From: Sphingomonas alpina
Lineage (GTDB): Bacteria; Pseudomonadota; Alphaproteobacteria; Sphingomonadales; Sphingomonadaceae
Assembly (NCBI RefSeq): GCF_014490665.1
Contig: NZ_CP061038.1
Span: 3,472,001-3,536,000, forward strand
Reading direction: 5' to 3'
DNA length: 64,000 nucleotides
Made by a program: the position numbers and the translations under genes
In this document: in pieces, positions 51,906 through 60,864 of the stretch
Position numbering within the stretch: position 1 is the stretch's first letter
How the letters are laid out: each line of letters begins with the position of its first letter
Notes under the pieces: generated by a model
Told to the model about the DNA's origin: nothing
Database searches by the model: none
What the model saw: only the letters and a program-made list of their open reading frames with translations

Positions 51906-52607
51906 ATGTTTCGTCGCCAAGCCATGCGTCTGTTCGTTCCGATCCTGGCCGGTGGAAATTTTCGCGACCGTTTCTGGGCCTGCCTCGGCGCGCTGGTCGG
52001 CGTCGCGCTCACCGGCCTGCTCTGCTCGCTCATGCTGTCGCCCGCCGCCTTCGCCATGCTGGTCGCGCCGGTCGGCGCGTCTGCTGTGCTGCTCTTCGCG
52101 GTGCCGGCCAGCCCGATGGCGCAACCATGGTCGATCATCGGCGGCAATATCATCTCCGGATTGGTTGGCGTGGCGGTCGCGCAGACCATATCGTCGCCGG
52201 CGCTGGCGACGGGCCTTGCGGTCGGCGGTGCGATCCTCGCCATGTCGCTGCTGCGCTGCCTGCATCCGCCAGGTGGCGCGGTGGCGCTGACCGCAGTGAT
52301 CGGCGGCAAGATGGTCACCTCGGCGGGATTTCTGTTCGCGCTGGTGCCGGTCGGGCTCAATTCGGCATTGCTCGTGCTGACCGGCATCCTGTTCCACCGC
52401 CTGTCCGGCCATTCCTATCCGCACCGCGCCGTGCCCGTGGCCGGACATGTCCTGCCGCCCCAATCGCCCCCGATCTTCCATCCCGAAGATGTCGATCGCG
52501 CGCTCGCCGATCTCGGCGAGACGTTCGATGTCGGGAAAGCTGATCTCGAACTGCTGTTTCGGCAGGTCGAGCTTCACGCCCGAGAGAGAAGCCAGCGCCC
52601 GGCCTGA
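51906..52607 (+). CDS. HPP family membrane protein
   Basis: This 233-residue protein has four hydrophobic segments and the name-giving HPPGGAVALTA motif (CLHPPGGAV near residue 119). LVAPVGASAVLLFAVPASPMAQPW is the second conserved region. Family members are thought to transport nitrite or similar anions. The C-terminal tail (residues 180-233) is soluble and contains FHPEDVDRALADLGE. The ATG at 51906 follows GGGAGG. Confidence 0.85.
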   Translation: MFRRQAMRLFVPILAGGNFRDRFWACLGALVGVALTGLLCSLMLSPAAFAMLVAPVGASAVLLFAVPASPMAQPWSIIGGNIISGLVGVAVAQTISSPALATGLAVGGAILAMSLLRCLHPPGGAVALTAVIGGKMVTSAGFLFALVPVGLNSALLVLTGILFHRLSGHSYPHRAVPVAGHVLPPQSPPIFHPEDVDRALADLGETFDVGKADLELLFRQVELHARERSQRPA

Positions 52608-52678
52608 CCGCGCCCGGGTGGCATTCCGCCCGGCCATCGGGCATCCTCGCCGCAGAACCGGGCTGAAAGGACGACCGC

Positions 52679-53302
52679 ATGGGCGGAGACGGCATGGGCG
52701 CGCTGGCGGCGGTCATCCTCGGCGCGATGATCCTGATCCTGCTCGCGGGGTTCGGCATCGGTTTCGTCCTCGGCCGCGTTATCGCCGGAAGGTTCGGCTG
52801 GCAGAGCGGCAAGCGGACGCTCGCCGCACTCGGCATGGGCGCCACCGGGCTCTGCATCGGCGCATTGATCGTCATCGCGACCTTCTTTGAAAGCACCTGG
52901 TCTCCACCGCCCATGATCCGTTTCGATGTGCCGCCCGGCTTCGCCACACATTGGGTGATCCTGCTCGAGGATCGCACCGCGTCGGCCACGATCGCCTGGC
53001 GCGGCATGGAGCTGCCTTTCTCCGGCAAGAGCGCGGCGATCCGCGTGCCGAGATCGGGTGTGGTGCGCGTGCGCGACCTGGGCGAGATCGCTGGCCGCGG
53101 CGATATCCGCACCCATTGGAGCGATGGCGCACGGAGCATCGGCTTTGCCGGTGGTCCGGCACCGAAGGCGAGCGGCGCGACATTCTACAGCGCCTTCGAC
53201 CGCGACGGGCCGCGCGCGGCGCGGAGCGAGGCCCCGCCCTTTGGCGACGAAGCCGCACTGGCCGCCTATGTCGCGGCGCGCGAGCGGGGAAGCGCGCCCT
53301 AG
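52679..53302 (+). CDS. Membrane protein of unknown function
   Basis: This 207-residue protein has two N-terminal membrane segments (LAAVILGAMILILLAGFGIG and MGATGLCIGALIVIATFF) and a soluble beta-rich domain with FDVPPGFATHWVILLED and VRVRDLGEIAGRGDIRTHW. I do not recognise a family. The ATG follows AAAGGA. It ends directly against the convergent hydrolase gene, with no spacer. Confidence 0.65.
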   Translation: MGGDGMGALAAVILGAMILILLAGFGIGFVLGRVIAGRFGWQSGKRTLAALGMGATGLCIGALIVIATFFESTWSPPPMIRFDVPPGFATHWVILLEDRTASATIAWRGMELPFSGKSAAIRVPRSGVVRVRDLGEIAGRGDIRTHWSDGARSIGFAGGPAPKASGATFYSAFDRDGPRAARSEAPPFGDEAALAAYVAARERGSAP

Positions 53303-54177
53303 TCAACGCTCGCCTGGCTCTTCCGCCATGAACGCGGCGATGTCCTGCGCCAGCCGCTCGGCATGGGTCAGCGGCAGGCCGTGCGGCGCGCCTTCATAGA
53401 CGATCAGCCGCGCATCGGGGATAAGCGCTGCTGTCCGAGCACCGGTCACGGCGAGTGGCGCCGACACGTCCTGGTCGCCATGCACCACCAGTGCCGGGAC
53501 ATAGATGCGCGCCAGATCGGCGCGGAAATCGGTCGCGACATTGGCCTGGGCAAGCTGGACCGCAGCCAGCAGCGACGTGCCGAGCATCATGCGCTGCCCC
53601 CATTGCTTCATCGCATCGCTGGTCCCGGCGACGAAGAAGGGATCGGTATTGGCCGCGATCCAGGCCGGAAAGTCGGTCATCAACAAATCGCTGCCCGCCG
53701 CCAGCACCGCGCCGTCAATCCCTTCGGGATTGTCGTCGGTGCGCAGCAGGAACGGCGTGATCGCACCGACCAGCACGACGCGATCGATCCCGGCCCCATC
53801 ATGGCGCGAGAAATAGCGCGCGACCTCCATCGCCGCCATCGAGTGCGCGACCACGGTCAGCCCGCGCAGCCCGAGCGCATCGATCACCGCAGCGATATCA
53901 TCGGCCAGCGTATCATGATCATAGCCGCAGCCCGGATCGGACGAGCGGCCATGCCCGCGCCGATCGAACGACAGGCAGCGATGCCCGCGTGCGACAAAGC
54001 CGACCATTTGCGGGCCCCAGAAATCGGACGGCAGCGTCCAGCCGGACAGGAACAGGATCGGCTCGCCGCTCCCCAGTCGCGTACCGCTAGGCGCGCGCCG
54101 TCGGCCGTCTCGACCGTGTCGATCCGCGAGGCGACTGCGCCGCCGTGGATTGAATGAGCTGCGAATGATCCGTGCAT
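53303..54177 (-). pseudogene. Alpha/beta hydrolase (chloroperoxidase-like) with N-terminal frameshift
   Basis: The complete protein would be about 290 residues. The N-terminus starts at ATG 54177 (MHGSFAAHSIHGG) and includes ADGARLAVRDWG. The next segment is SGEPILFLSGWTLPSDFWGPQMVGF in another frame. Adding one base to the four-base C run at 54071-54074 (G run on the coding strand) joins them. The downstream part contains FDRRGHGRSSDPG, the elbow AHSMAAMEV and VVHGDQDVSAPL. The unrepaired frame starts at an internal ATG (54007) and lacks the oxyanion-hole strand. Either sequencing error or mutation. Confidence 0.75.
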
Positions 54178-54364
54178 GATGTGCCTCCTGGCCTGTGTTG
54201 CCGGGAGAAAATGCGCAGGGTGCGAGCCGAAGTCGATTACGTCACAGGTAATCGAATCGCGGAATTCATCGAGCAGCGTCATTTCGCGCATTATTCGATC
54301 AAAAATGAACCGAAGCGCGCGCCGATCATTATGCCGGTTCGATCCGAAGCCAACAGGAGGCAAA

Positions 54365-54727
54365 ATGACGCGACCATCGACGACCTTGATCGCAGCACTG
54401 GCGGGCATCGCCGCATTGTCCGGATGCAGTGCCCTGACCGGTGGTCCCGGCAATGGCGACATCGAGCGCGTCGCGCGCGAGCAGATGGCGGCATCGCTCC
54501 AGGATCCGAACGCCAACCCGGCCGCCAAGGCCGCGCTGGAAAAGGCACTGGCGGATGCGACGATCTCGCCCAAGGGGATGTGCAATGGCCAGGCCGAGCC
54601 CGGCGTGCAGGTCTGCGCCGTCGATGTGAATATCCAGATGCCGGGCACCGCAGCCAAGGCAAGCCAGCCCTTTATCGTCAAGCTGACCAAGGGCAGCGAC
54701 GGCAAGTGGAAGGGCGCGCCGGACTGA
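54365..54727 (+). CDS. Small lipoprotein
   Basis: This 120-residue protein starts MTRPSTTLIAALAGIAALSGCSAL, with the lipobox LSGC and Cys at residue 21. The mature part has an Ala/Lys-rich helix (DPNANPAAKAALEKALAD) and a short beta domain with two cysteines (GMCNGQAEPGVQVCAV). The ATG at 54365 follows AGGAGG. No family recognised; envelope location is clear. Confidence 0.75.
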   Translation: MTRPSTTLIAALAGIAALSGCSALTGGPGNGDIERVAREQMAASLQDPNANPAAKAALEKALADATISPKGMCNGQAEPGVQVCAVDVNIQMPGTAAKASQPFIVKLTKGSDGKWKGAPD

Positions 54728-54804
54728 CCGCGGCGACGCGTTGCCCGCACCGGGCCGATAGGCGATATCGTTCCGCGATCGATTCGATCCGGAAGGATAT
54801 CGCC

Positions 54805-55788
54805 ATGGCCACTCCAATCATCCACCGCAGCGCCCTGCGCCTCATCGCAGCCTCGCTGGTCGCGACCGCGACCGCCGCGAGCGCGGAGACCATCACGATC
54901 AGCGGGCGCTTTCCCGCGCAGAATCGTGAGGCAAGCTATTTGCAGCGGCTGGCGATCGACCGCTTTGCCGGCCGTGACGGCGAGCCGCTGGCCAACGCCA
55001 TCGCCGCCGCCTTGTCGCGCGCGGAGAATGCAAGCGGTCCGCACTTCACTTTGCTCGGCGATACCGGCGGGCGCGCGCCTCGCGCCGATGGCGTGCTCAG
55101 CGGATCGGCGACGTCGGATTGGGAGGAGCACCGCGTGACGCTGCAGCGCCGCCGCTGCATCGAACGGGCGGCGCCCAAGGACGGCAAGAAGCGTCGCGAC
55201 GACGATGAGGGCGAATGCCTCAAATATGCCGATGTGCCCGTCCCCTGCATGCAGCGCACGATCACCCTGACCGCCTCGCTTCGCCTGGTACGCATCGCGG
55301 ACGGCGCGATCGTCTACACCGCCAGCAAGCCACGCAACGAAACGGTAAGCTGGTGCCCGCGCGATACCCTGCCGCGCGCCGCCGAAATGGTGATCGCGGA
55401 CATGATCGACAGCGTTGCCGGCGAGACGCGCGGCGACATCGCACCACATGGCGACACCTACAAGGTCCGTTATCGCGAGGATCGCGCCGGTCTGTCCAAG
55501 CCGCTCGCGGCGCGCTTCAAGGATGTGCTGAGACTGTCCAAGAGCGACAGCCGCGGCGCCTGCGAAGGATGGGAGGCGATCGACCGCGACCAGCCCGGCC
55601 AGTTGTCGATCGTCTTCAATCGTGGCCTGTGCGCCGAGCAGCGCGGCGATTATCCAGTCGCGCTGACCCTTTACCGCCAGGCGCGGGGGATGAAGAGCGC
55701 CGACGATATCAACACCGCGATCGGACGCGCCCAGGCGCTCATCGCCGGGACGGAGGACGAAGCGCGCTTCCGGCGGCGGCGCGGATGA
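54805..55788 (+). CDS. Exported protein of unknown function with TPR-like C-terminus
   Basis: This 327-residue protein has a signal peptide (LIAASLVATATAASAE). The middle part contains ITISGRFPAQNREASYLQRLAIDRFAGRDG and a cysteine-rich segment CIERAAPKDGKKRRDDDEGEC with further cysteines (VPCMQ). The C-terminal region VFNRGLCAEQRGDYPVALTLYRQARGM resembles a tetratricopeptide unit. Cysteine pairs suggest disulfides. I do not recognise a family; a periplasmic sensor or assembly role is speculation. The ATG at 54805 follows GGAAGGA. Confidence 0.65.
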   Translation: MATPIIHRSALRLIAASLVATATAASAETITISGRFPAQNREASYLQRLAIDRFAGRDGEPLANAIAAALSRAENASGPHFTLLGDTGGRAPRADGVLSGSATSDWEEHRVTLQRRRCIERAAPKDGKKRRDDDEGECLKYADVPVPCMQRTITLTASLRLVRIADGAIVYTASKPRNETVSWCPRDTLPRAAEMVIADMIDSVAGETRGDIAPHGDTYKVRYREDRAGLSKPLAARFKDVLRLSKSDSRGACEGWEAIDRDQPGQLSIVFNRGLCAEQRGDYPVALTLYRQARGMKSADDINTAIGRAQALIAGTEDEARFRRRRG

Positions 55789-55880
55789 TCTTTCATCCAT
55801 TATAGCGACGCGACCGACATCAAATTGCCGCGAAGCGCTGCGCTTGGTGCGGCGGGGGCGAATCGATGGAGACTCGATCG

Positions 55881-56747
55881 ATGCGCAAGACGTTGCTGAC
55901 CTGCCTGACCCTGCTGACCACCACCATGATCGCCGTCCCTGCATGGGCGCAGGACGCGTCGCCGCCGCCGCCGCCGGGCGCGCGACCACCGGGCATGGCC
56001 GGCGACCGCCCGCATGGCCGCCTGTTCATCAGCCCGATGGGCGAGCCGTTTCGCGGCGACAAGCCGGTCGATAGCTGGTTCGACGGTGCCGACACCAATC
56101 ATGATGGCGCACTCGACCTGGCGGAATTCACGCATGACGAGCAGCGCTTCTTCGCGGTACTCGACCGCGGCCATGACGGGGAGATCGACCCCGACGATAT
56201 CGAGAATTACGAAACCGCGATCGCGCCCGAGATCCGCGTGCGCGATGCCGGCGGCGGGGGTGGCGCCGCCCGCCGCGGTGGCGGCGGGGGCGGTGGTCAT
56301 CGCGGGGGCGGGGGTGGCGGCGGTCGTCATGGCGGCGGCGGTATGCGCGGTGGCGGAGGTGGTGGTGGCGAAGGTGACGCCTCGTCCGGCGACGGAGAGA
56401 AACGCGTCACCTATGGCAAGCAGGGTGCCGCGCGATTCAGCTATTTCGATTTTCCCGAACCGGTCACCATCGCCGACACCAATTTCAACCGCGGCGTCGA
56501 TCCGCGCGAATTCGATACCGCCGCCCGGCAGCGTTTCGCCCAGCTCGACAAGAATGGCGACGGCAAGATCGAGAAGAGCGAACTTCCCCGCATCACCTTC
56601 GGCCGGGGCGATCAAGGCGGCAGCCGGGGCGGCGAGCGGGGCGAGCACCGGGGCGACCGGCGCTGGAACGGTCAGGGTGACAATCGTGGCGGCGGGCAAT
56701 ATGGCGGCACGGACCCGGCCGGCACCACACCGCCGCCGGAGCAATAA
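55881..56747 (+). CDS. Secreted EF-hand calcium-binding protein with glycine-rich linker
   Basis: This 288-residue exported protein has a signal peptide ending PAWAQD. Four EF-hand-like loops are visible: DTNHDGALDLAEF, DRGHDGEIDPDDI, DTNFNRGVDPREF and DKNGDGKIEKSEL. The first pair and second pair are separated by a linker of Gly, Arg and His (residues about 130-180). A Gly/Arg/Gln-rich tail follows. It probably binds Ca2+ in the periplasm or outside the cell. The third loop has Arg and Gly at coordinating positions and may be weak. The ATG at 55881 follows GGAGA; ATG 55866 is possible. Confidence 0.75.
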   Translation: MRKTLLTCLTLLTTTMIAVPAWAQDASPPPPPGARPPGMAGDRPHGRLFISPMGEPFRGDKPVDSWFDGADTNHDGALDLAEFTHDEQRFFAVLDRGHDGEIDPDDIENYETAIAPEIRVRDAGGGGGAARRGGGGGGGHRGGGGGGGRHGGGGMRGGGGGGGEGDASSGDGEKRVTYGKQGAARFSYFDFPEPVTIADTNFNRGVDPREFDTAARQRFAQLDKNGDGKIEKSELPRITFGRGDQGGSRGGERGEHRGDRRWNGQGDNRGGGQYGGTDPAGTTPPPEQ

Positions 56748-56752
56748 GCGCG

Positions 56753-57238
56753 CTACGCGCCGATCATCCGCCGCATGAACACCGTACCCGCAACCGGCGT
56801 GTCGTAATAGGGCTCGGCCATTTCGAAACCCGCCGCGCGATACAGCCCCTGCGCGGCGGCCATGGTCGGCAGCGTGTCGAGCCACATCTCGGCATAGCCG
56901 ATCCGCCGCGCCTCGATGATCAACGCCTGCATCAGTGCGCGGCCCAGCCCCGTGCCGCGCCCGGCGGGCGCAACATAGAGCCGCTTCATCTCGCAGCGGC
57001 CGGCGGCAGCCATTGGCCTGAGTGCGACGCACCCTATCGGCTCGCCCTCGCCGGATCGCGCCAGCAGCAGCGCACCATGTGGCGGCGCATAGTTCCCCGG
57101 CAGTCCCGCCAGCTCGGCGGCAAAATCCTGATAGGCCAGGTCGATCTCGAGCGATGCGGCATAGTCGCCGAACAGCATGGCGACCGCCGCCAGATCGGCT
57201 GCTCCAATCGCTGGAGAAATGGAAATATCGGAGGCCAT
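56753..57238 (-). CDS. GNAT family N-acetyltransferase
   Basis: This 161-residue acetyltransferase has the acetyl-CoA motif KRLYVAPAGRGTGLGRALMQAL and the late segment MAAAQGLYRAAGFEMAEPYYD. The N-terminal region AVAMLFGDYAASLEIDL matches the small stress-related GNAT group. The ATG at 57238 follows GGAGTGG. The stop lies five bases from the convergent EF-hand gene. Substrate unknown. Confidence 0.85.
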   Translation of the reverse strand: MASDISISPAIGAADLAAVAMLFGDYAASLEIDLAYQDFAAELAGLPGNYAPPHGALLLARSGEGEPIGCVALRPMAAAGRCEMKRLYVAPAGRGTGLGRALMQALIIEARRIGYAEMWLDTLPTMAAAQGLYRAAGFEMAEPYYDTPVAGTVFMRRMIGA

Positions 57239-57345
57239 GCGCCACTCCATGCCAACACGAGCCGTGCGTGCCAACCGGCAGCAAGCCTGTCGAACCAGCG
57301 CAAGATCTGCATGGTTTCCCGACATCGTGCGGCTAGGAGGAGCGG

Positions 57346-57717
57346 ATGAAATTCCGTCTCTCCTATGCGCTGGCCGCGCTCGCCCTGTTCGCGGTCGAGA
57401 TCGCCATTGCATTGTTCGTCCATGACCGTCTGATCCGCCCGCATATCGGCGACAGCCTGGCGGTGATCCTGCTCTATCTCGCGCTCCGCGCCGTGACGCC
57501 GTTGCGCGTCATGCCTGCCGCCGGCATCGCCCTCGCCGTCGCCGTCGCGATCGAATTCGGCCAGCTCTTCGGCCTGATCGGCGCGCTCGGGCTCAGCGGC
57601 AATATCGCCGCCCGCTTCCTGCTTGGCGCGGGCTTCGATCCGCTCGACTTCATCGCCTATGCCGCCGGCGCGCTTTTCGTGATTGCAGTCGAACGGATGC
57701 GCCGGCGAACCGGATAA
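57346..57717 (+). CDS. DUF2809 family membrane protein
   Basis: This 123-residue protein has four membrane segments, begins MKFRLSYALAALALFAVEI and contains VHDRLIRPHIGDSLAVILLYLALRA and IEFGQLFGLIG, the DUF2809 pattern. The C-terminal DPLDFIAYAAGALFVIAVE is the last membrane helix. Function unknown. It is convergent with the oxidoreductase gene, with repeat copy C in between. Confidence 0.85.
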   Translation: MKFRLSYALAALALFAVEIAIALFVHDRLIRPHIGDSLAVILLYLALRAVTPLRVMPAAGIALAVAVAIEFGQLFGLIGALGLSGNIAARFLLGAGFDPLDFIAYAAGALFVIAVERMRRRTG

Positions 57718-57785
57718 TGCGTCATACCAAAATCCCGAGAGCCTGAGGTTTTCCATGCCGGCCGCGATAACGGCGGTTGAGCGGG

Positions 57786-57866
57786 GGTTGAATCGCACCC
57801 GTGCACCGGCAGGGATGAGGTGAAATGGGGGAGATATGGGACACCGGATTGTCCGATATCTCCCCC
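57786..57866 (+). repeat. Dispersed intergenic repeat, copy C, with strong hairpin
   Basis: GGTTGAATCG at 57786-57795 is followed by GGAGATATGGGACACCGG at 57830-57847. Here the second half pairs strongly: GGGGGAGATAT (57827-57837) with ATATCTCCCCC (57856-57866) and GGACA with TGTCC inside. The hairpin sits between convergent genes and could terminate both. It shares its boxes with copies A and B. Confidence 0.6.
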
Positions 57867-57874
57867 GCAAGCCC

Positions 57875-58732
57875 TCAGTCCCGCGATGTCGGGGCGACAT
57901 GGCGCGGCGTATACTCGCCGGGCTGCCCGCCCCAGATGTTGGAGATGAAGGCCGGCCCGCGCTGGTGCAAGGCATGGCCGCGCGCACCGCTGTCATGGTC
58001 GGGTTTCAGCACCTGGACGTCGTCATAGTCGCCGCCATTCTGGTGCCGGAACGCGATCGGCTCGGTCGTCGTGGCCGATAGCAGCCGGTCGATATAGGCT
58101 AGCGCCATCGCCTCGACCGCTGCGGCATCGGCCTGGCGCACTTCGTAGAAGATCGTCGGCGGCAGCACCGCCATGCCGGGGTAGAACAGCACGCCGTGCT
58201 GGATCGGCCACAGAATATCGTCGACCGCGCCATTGACGCCGCGCGGTCCATATTGCGCCATGCGTCCGCCGACCGTCATCGCGACCATCGCGCGGCGACC
58301 CTCCAGCATACCCTCACCGAAGCGCTTGCCCCAGTTCGGCCCGCCATGCGGTCCGACGCCATAGGCGAAGCCCAACGCATAAACCCGGTCGATCCAGCCC
58401 TTCATGATCGCCGGCATGCCGTACCACCACATCGGGAATTGCAGCACGACCATATCGGCCCAGAGCAGGCGGCGCTGCTGTTCGGCAATGTCGGCCGACT
58501 GCGCATCCGCGGCATAGGCTACGCCCGACGCCTTGCCGTAATCGAGCCGCTCCTCATCCGCTGCGCGTGCCGGAAAATCGCCGGCATCGGCGACCGCCTT
58601 CCAGCCCATCGCATAGAGATCCGACACGATCACCTCATGCCCGGCCGCCTGCAGCGCGGCGACGCCGCGATCCTTCAGATAGCCGGTCAGCGATGCGGGC
58701 TCGGGGTGAGCATAGATGATGAGATATTTCAT
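57875..58732 (-). CDS. NAD(P)H-dependent oxidoreductase, flavodoxin-like fold (quinone reductase type)
   Basis: This 285-residue protein starts MKYLIIYAHPEPASLTGYLK, the flavodoxin-like FMN-binding start of the MdaB/KefF/NQO1 group. LLWADMVVLQFPMWWYGMPAIMKGWIDRV is the diagnostic central segment. GPHGGPNWGKR and the C-terminal part complete the fold. It probably reduces quinones or nitro compounds with NAD(P)H. The ATG follows AAGGA. It is divergent from a LysR regulator, a common regulatory arrangement. Confidence 0.85.
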   Translation of the reverse strand: MKYLIIYAHPEPASLTGYLKDRGVAALQAAGHEVIVSDLYAMGWKAVADAGDFPARAADEERLDYGKASGVAYAADAQSADIAEQQRRLLWADMVVLQFPMWWYGMPAIMKGWIDRVYALGFAYGVGPHGGPNWGKRFGEGMLEGRRAMVAMTVGGRMAQYGPRGVNGAVDDILWPIQHGVLFYPGMAVLPPTIFYEVRQADAAAVEAMALAYIDRLLSATTTEPIAFRHQNGGDYDDVQVLKPDHDSGARGHALHQRGPAFISNIWGGQPGEYTPRHVAPTSRD

Positions 58733-58776
58733 GGGGCAATCCTTGATTGTGCCTCCCCGATCTAGTCAGCCTCTGC

Positions 58777-58794
58777 TATCCATAGAAATCGATA
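58777..58794. promoter_or_regulatory. LysR-type operator candidate TATC-N10-GATA
   Basis: An inverted pair TATC/GATA separated by ten bases lies in the short divergent region between the oxidoreductase and LysR starts. The A/T-rich palindrome fits the T-N11-A pattern of LysR-type regulators. Binding is inferred. Confidence 0.45.
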
Positions 58795-58818
58795 AATCAC
58801 CGTTCAGGTATAAATGAA

Positions 58819-59715
58819 ATGGATAGCAAGAAGCTCGACCTCAACCTGCTGGTGGCGCTCGACGGCCTGCTCACCGAGCGCAACGTCACGCACGCGGCCG
58901 CCCGACTGAACCTCAGCCAGCCGGCGCTCAGCGCTCAGCTTGCGCGGCTGCGCGACCTGTTCGGCGACCCATTGTTCGTCCCGGTGCAGCGCGGCGTGTT
59001 GCCGACCCCATTGGCCAGGGATCTGCAGCAGCCGTTACGCGAGGCGCTCAACCGGATCTCTGCGCTGATCAGCGGCGCACACGCCTTCGATCCGGCCGAG
59101 GCCGAGATCAGCTTCACGATTGCGGCGAGCGATTACATGCAGACGATCCTGCTGCCCTTCCTGCTGTGGGTGAACGACACGGCGCCGGGCGTGCGGATCA
59201 TGCTCCGGCCCAGCGGGCGATCGGCGATGGCCGATCTGGAGAATGGCGAGATCGACATCGCCTTCCTCCAGCCGAGCGAAGCGAGCGGACCGCGCCTGCA
59301 TCGGCTCGACATGCTCGGCGAACGCTATGTCGGCGTGATCCGCAAGGGCGGACTCGACGCCCGGCCCATGACGCTCGAGCGCTTCATCGCCGAGCGCCAC
59401 ATCATCGTCTCGCCCCGCGCCGATGGCTTTGAAGGCCCGACCGACGAAGCGCTGGCCGCGCTTGGTCTCACCCGCCGCGTCGCCTTCGCCTTTTCATCCT
59501 TCGTGTTCCTGCTCGACACCATCATCGACAGCGACCTGATCGCGCTGGCGCCGGAGCGGCTGGCGCTGCGCTATGCCGAGCTGGTCGACCGGTTCGAGCC
59601 CCCGATTGCGGTTCCCGGCTTCAGCATTGCGATGGTGTGGCACGACCGCACCCATGATCATCCGGCGCGAGCATGGCTGCGCGAGCGGCTGGCGGAGTTT
59701 TGCGCGGATCAGTGA
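58819..59715 (+). CDS. LysR family transcriptional regulator
   Basis: This 298-residue regulator has the LysR winged helix-turn-helix at its start (LNLLVALDGLLTERNVTHAAARLNLSQPALSAQLARLRD) followed by the effector domain (EISFTIAASDYMQTILLPFL, ADLENGEIDIAFLQ). It resembles the NodD/SyrM-type branch. The ATG is at 58819; an upstream ATG is out of frame. It probably controls the divergent quinone reductase. Confidence 0.9.
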   Translation: MDSKKLDLNLLVALDGLLTERNVTHAAARLNLSQPALSAQLARLRDLFGDPLFVPVQRGVLPTPLARDLQQPLREALNRISALISGAHAFDPAEAEISFTIAASDYMQTILLPFLLWVNDTAPGVRIMLRPSGRSAMADLENGEIDIAFLQPSEASGPRLHRLDMLGERYVGVIRKGGLDARPMTLERFIAERHIIVSPRADGFEGPTDEALAALGLTRRVAFAFSSFVFLLDTIIDSDLIALAPERLALRYAELVDRFEPPIAVPGFSIAMVWHDRTHDHPARAWLRERLAEFCADQ

Positions 59716-59818
59716 ATGGGGTTGCGATCATGGTTGCGGACTCGACCCATTCGCACGCTGGCGCGAACGGGTCGTCCGGCGCGGCACTGACCGGCTCAAG
59801 CCGTGCCGCCGGGGGAGA

Positions 59819-60003
59819 TCAGAGGCCGAAAGTCAGCTGGCTGAACGACGAAGCGCAGCCCGAGCCGCCGCCGGCACATAGCAGCCAGCTTTGAAATAGC
59901 CCTTGTTGTCGTCATATCCGGTCACCGTGCGGCGCGACAACACGGTGTTGCCTTTAATGCTCACTTCGATGTCGAACGCGGTGGTCGAGCTTTTGCGCGC
60001 CAT
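59819..60003 (-). pseudogene. Possible 3' remnant of a polysaccharide lyase (PL7/alginate-lyase-like) gene
   Basis: In the 534-base gap after the LysR gene the minus strand can be read from 60003 as a short fragment with LSRRTVTGYDDNKGYFKAGCY, which looks like the C-terminal end of alginate-lyase-type proteins (GYFKAG motif). After a one-base shift it continues CAGGGSGCASSFSQLTFGL to a TGA at 59819. There is no N-terminal domain, signal peptide or catalytic region. The fragment is too short to be sure. The rest of the gap (60004-60249) shows no gene, only degenerate short repeats. Confidence 0.35.
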
Positions 60004-60249
60004 AAGGCGCGCGCCACGTTCACATCACTTTGACCAGGCCGTAGATTCATAAACCGGACGGTCCGCTTTCGACCTACATTCAGATATTCCGGCGGGTCGC
60101 AGCGCTTCCCACTAGCGGAAGTCCGTTCGCCTCGCTTCTACGGCCGGTTTGGCGAACGCAGTTGTTGACGGGAGCGGCTTGGGATGGGTGGTTAGCGGAC
60201 ATTAAGCGATATAGGTTGACTTGAGGTCTGACGACGATGGGGAAGTGCG

Positions 60250-60693
60250 ATGGGCGAGCGAGAGATAAAGGCCTTTGCGCTCGCCCCGCTGCCTTTGGTG
60301 GCTCCGCTGCTATTGGCGATCGCTGTTAATGCAGTAGCCGGCGATACGGGAGACGGGGGATACGCGGGCGTTTTCTTCGCCATGTTGGCGTTCGCTCTGC
60401 TCAGCTACGTCGCTACTCTTTTGATCGGAATTCCCATCCACCTAGTGTTGCAGCATTTCCGGAAAACAGGTTTGATCCATTACCTGAGCCTCGCCGTCCT
60501 GCCCTTCCTTCTTCTTGCTGGAGCGATTGCTGTTTGGCTCCAGTTGGCCCCGGCTCCGGTTCCGCCCGTCAACCCGTTCGGCTTATACATGAATGGCGGC
60601 GTCGCCATAAAATGGACGCTGGTCTTTGCAGCGATTGCATCGCTGTCGGCCACCACTTTCTGGTATGCCGGAGTGAGGCAGCCGAAACCCTGA
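60250..60693 (+). CDS. Membrane protein of unknown function (4 TM)
   Basis: This 147-residue protein has four hydrophobic segments (LAPLPLVAPLLLAIAVNAV, FFAMLAFALLSYVATLLIG, LSLAVLPFLLLAGAIAVWL and LVFAAIASLSATTFWYAGV). The ATG follows GGGGAAG. No family recognised. Confidence 0.6.
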   Translation: MGEREIKAFALAPLPLVAPLLLAIAVNAVAGDTGDGGYAGVFFAMLAFALLSYVATLLIGIPIHLVLQHFRKTGLIHYLSLAVLPFLLLAGAIAVWLQLAPAPVPPVNPFGLYMNGGVAIKWTLVFAAIASLSATTFWYAGVRQPKP

Positions 60694-60864
60694 ACGTCGG
60701 TTCTTGGGTCGACTCCAGCCCGGCAGTTTCGCGGCGGCGAGGCCCCATAAACCGACATTCAGCGGCCACCTAATGCCTCCCTACTCCGGACGTTCGTTAA
60801 TCTGGGCTCGACAAATAGCTTTCGACCGAAGCTAAGTCGCGGACCTAACCCAAGGATTTCCCAT

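Noticed and set aside
53884..55989. A 701-codon minus-strand open frame.
   Set aside because: It is antisense to three plus-strand genes with signal peptides and ribosome-binding sites. Only its distal end is real, as the N-terminus of the frameshifted hydrolase.
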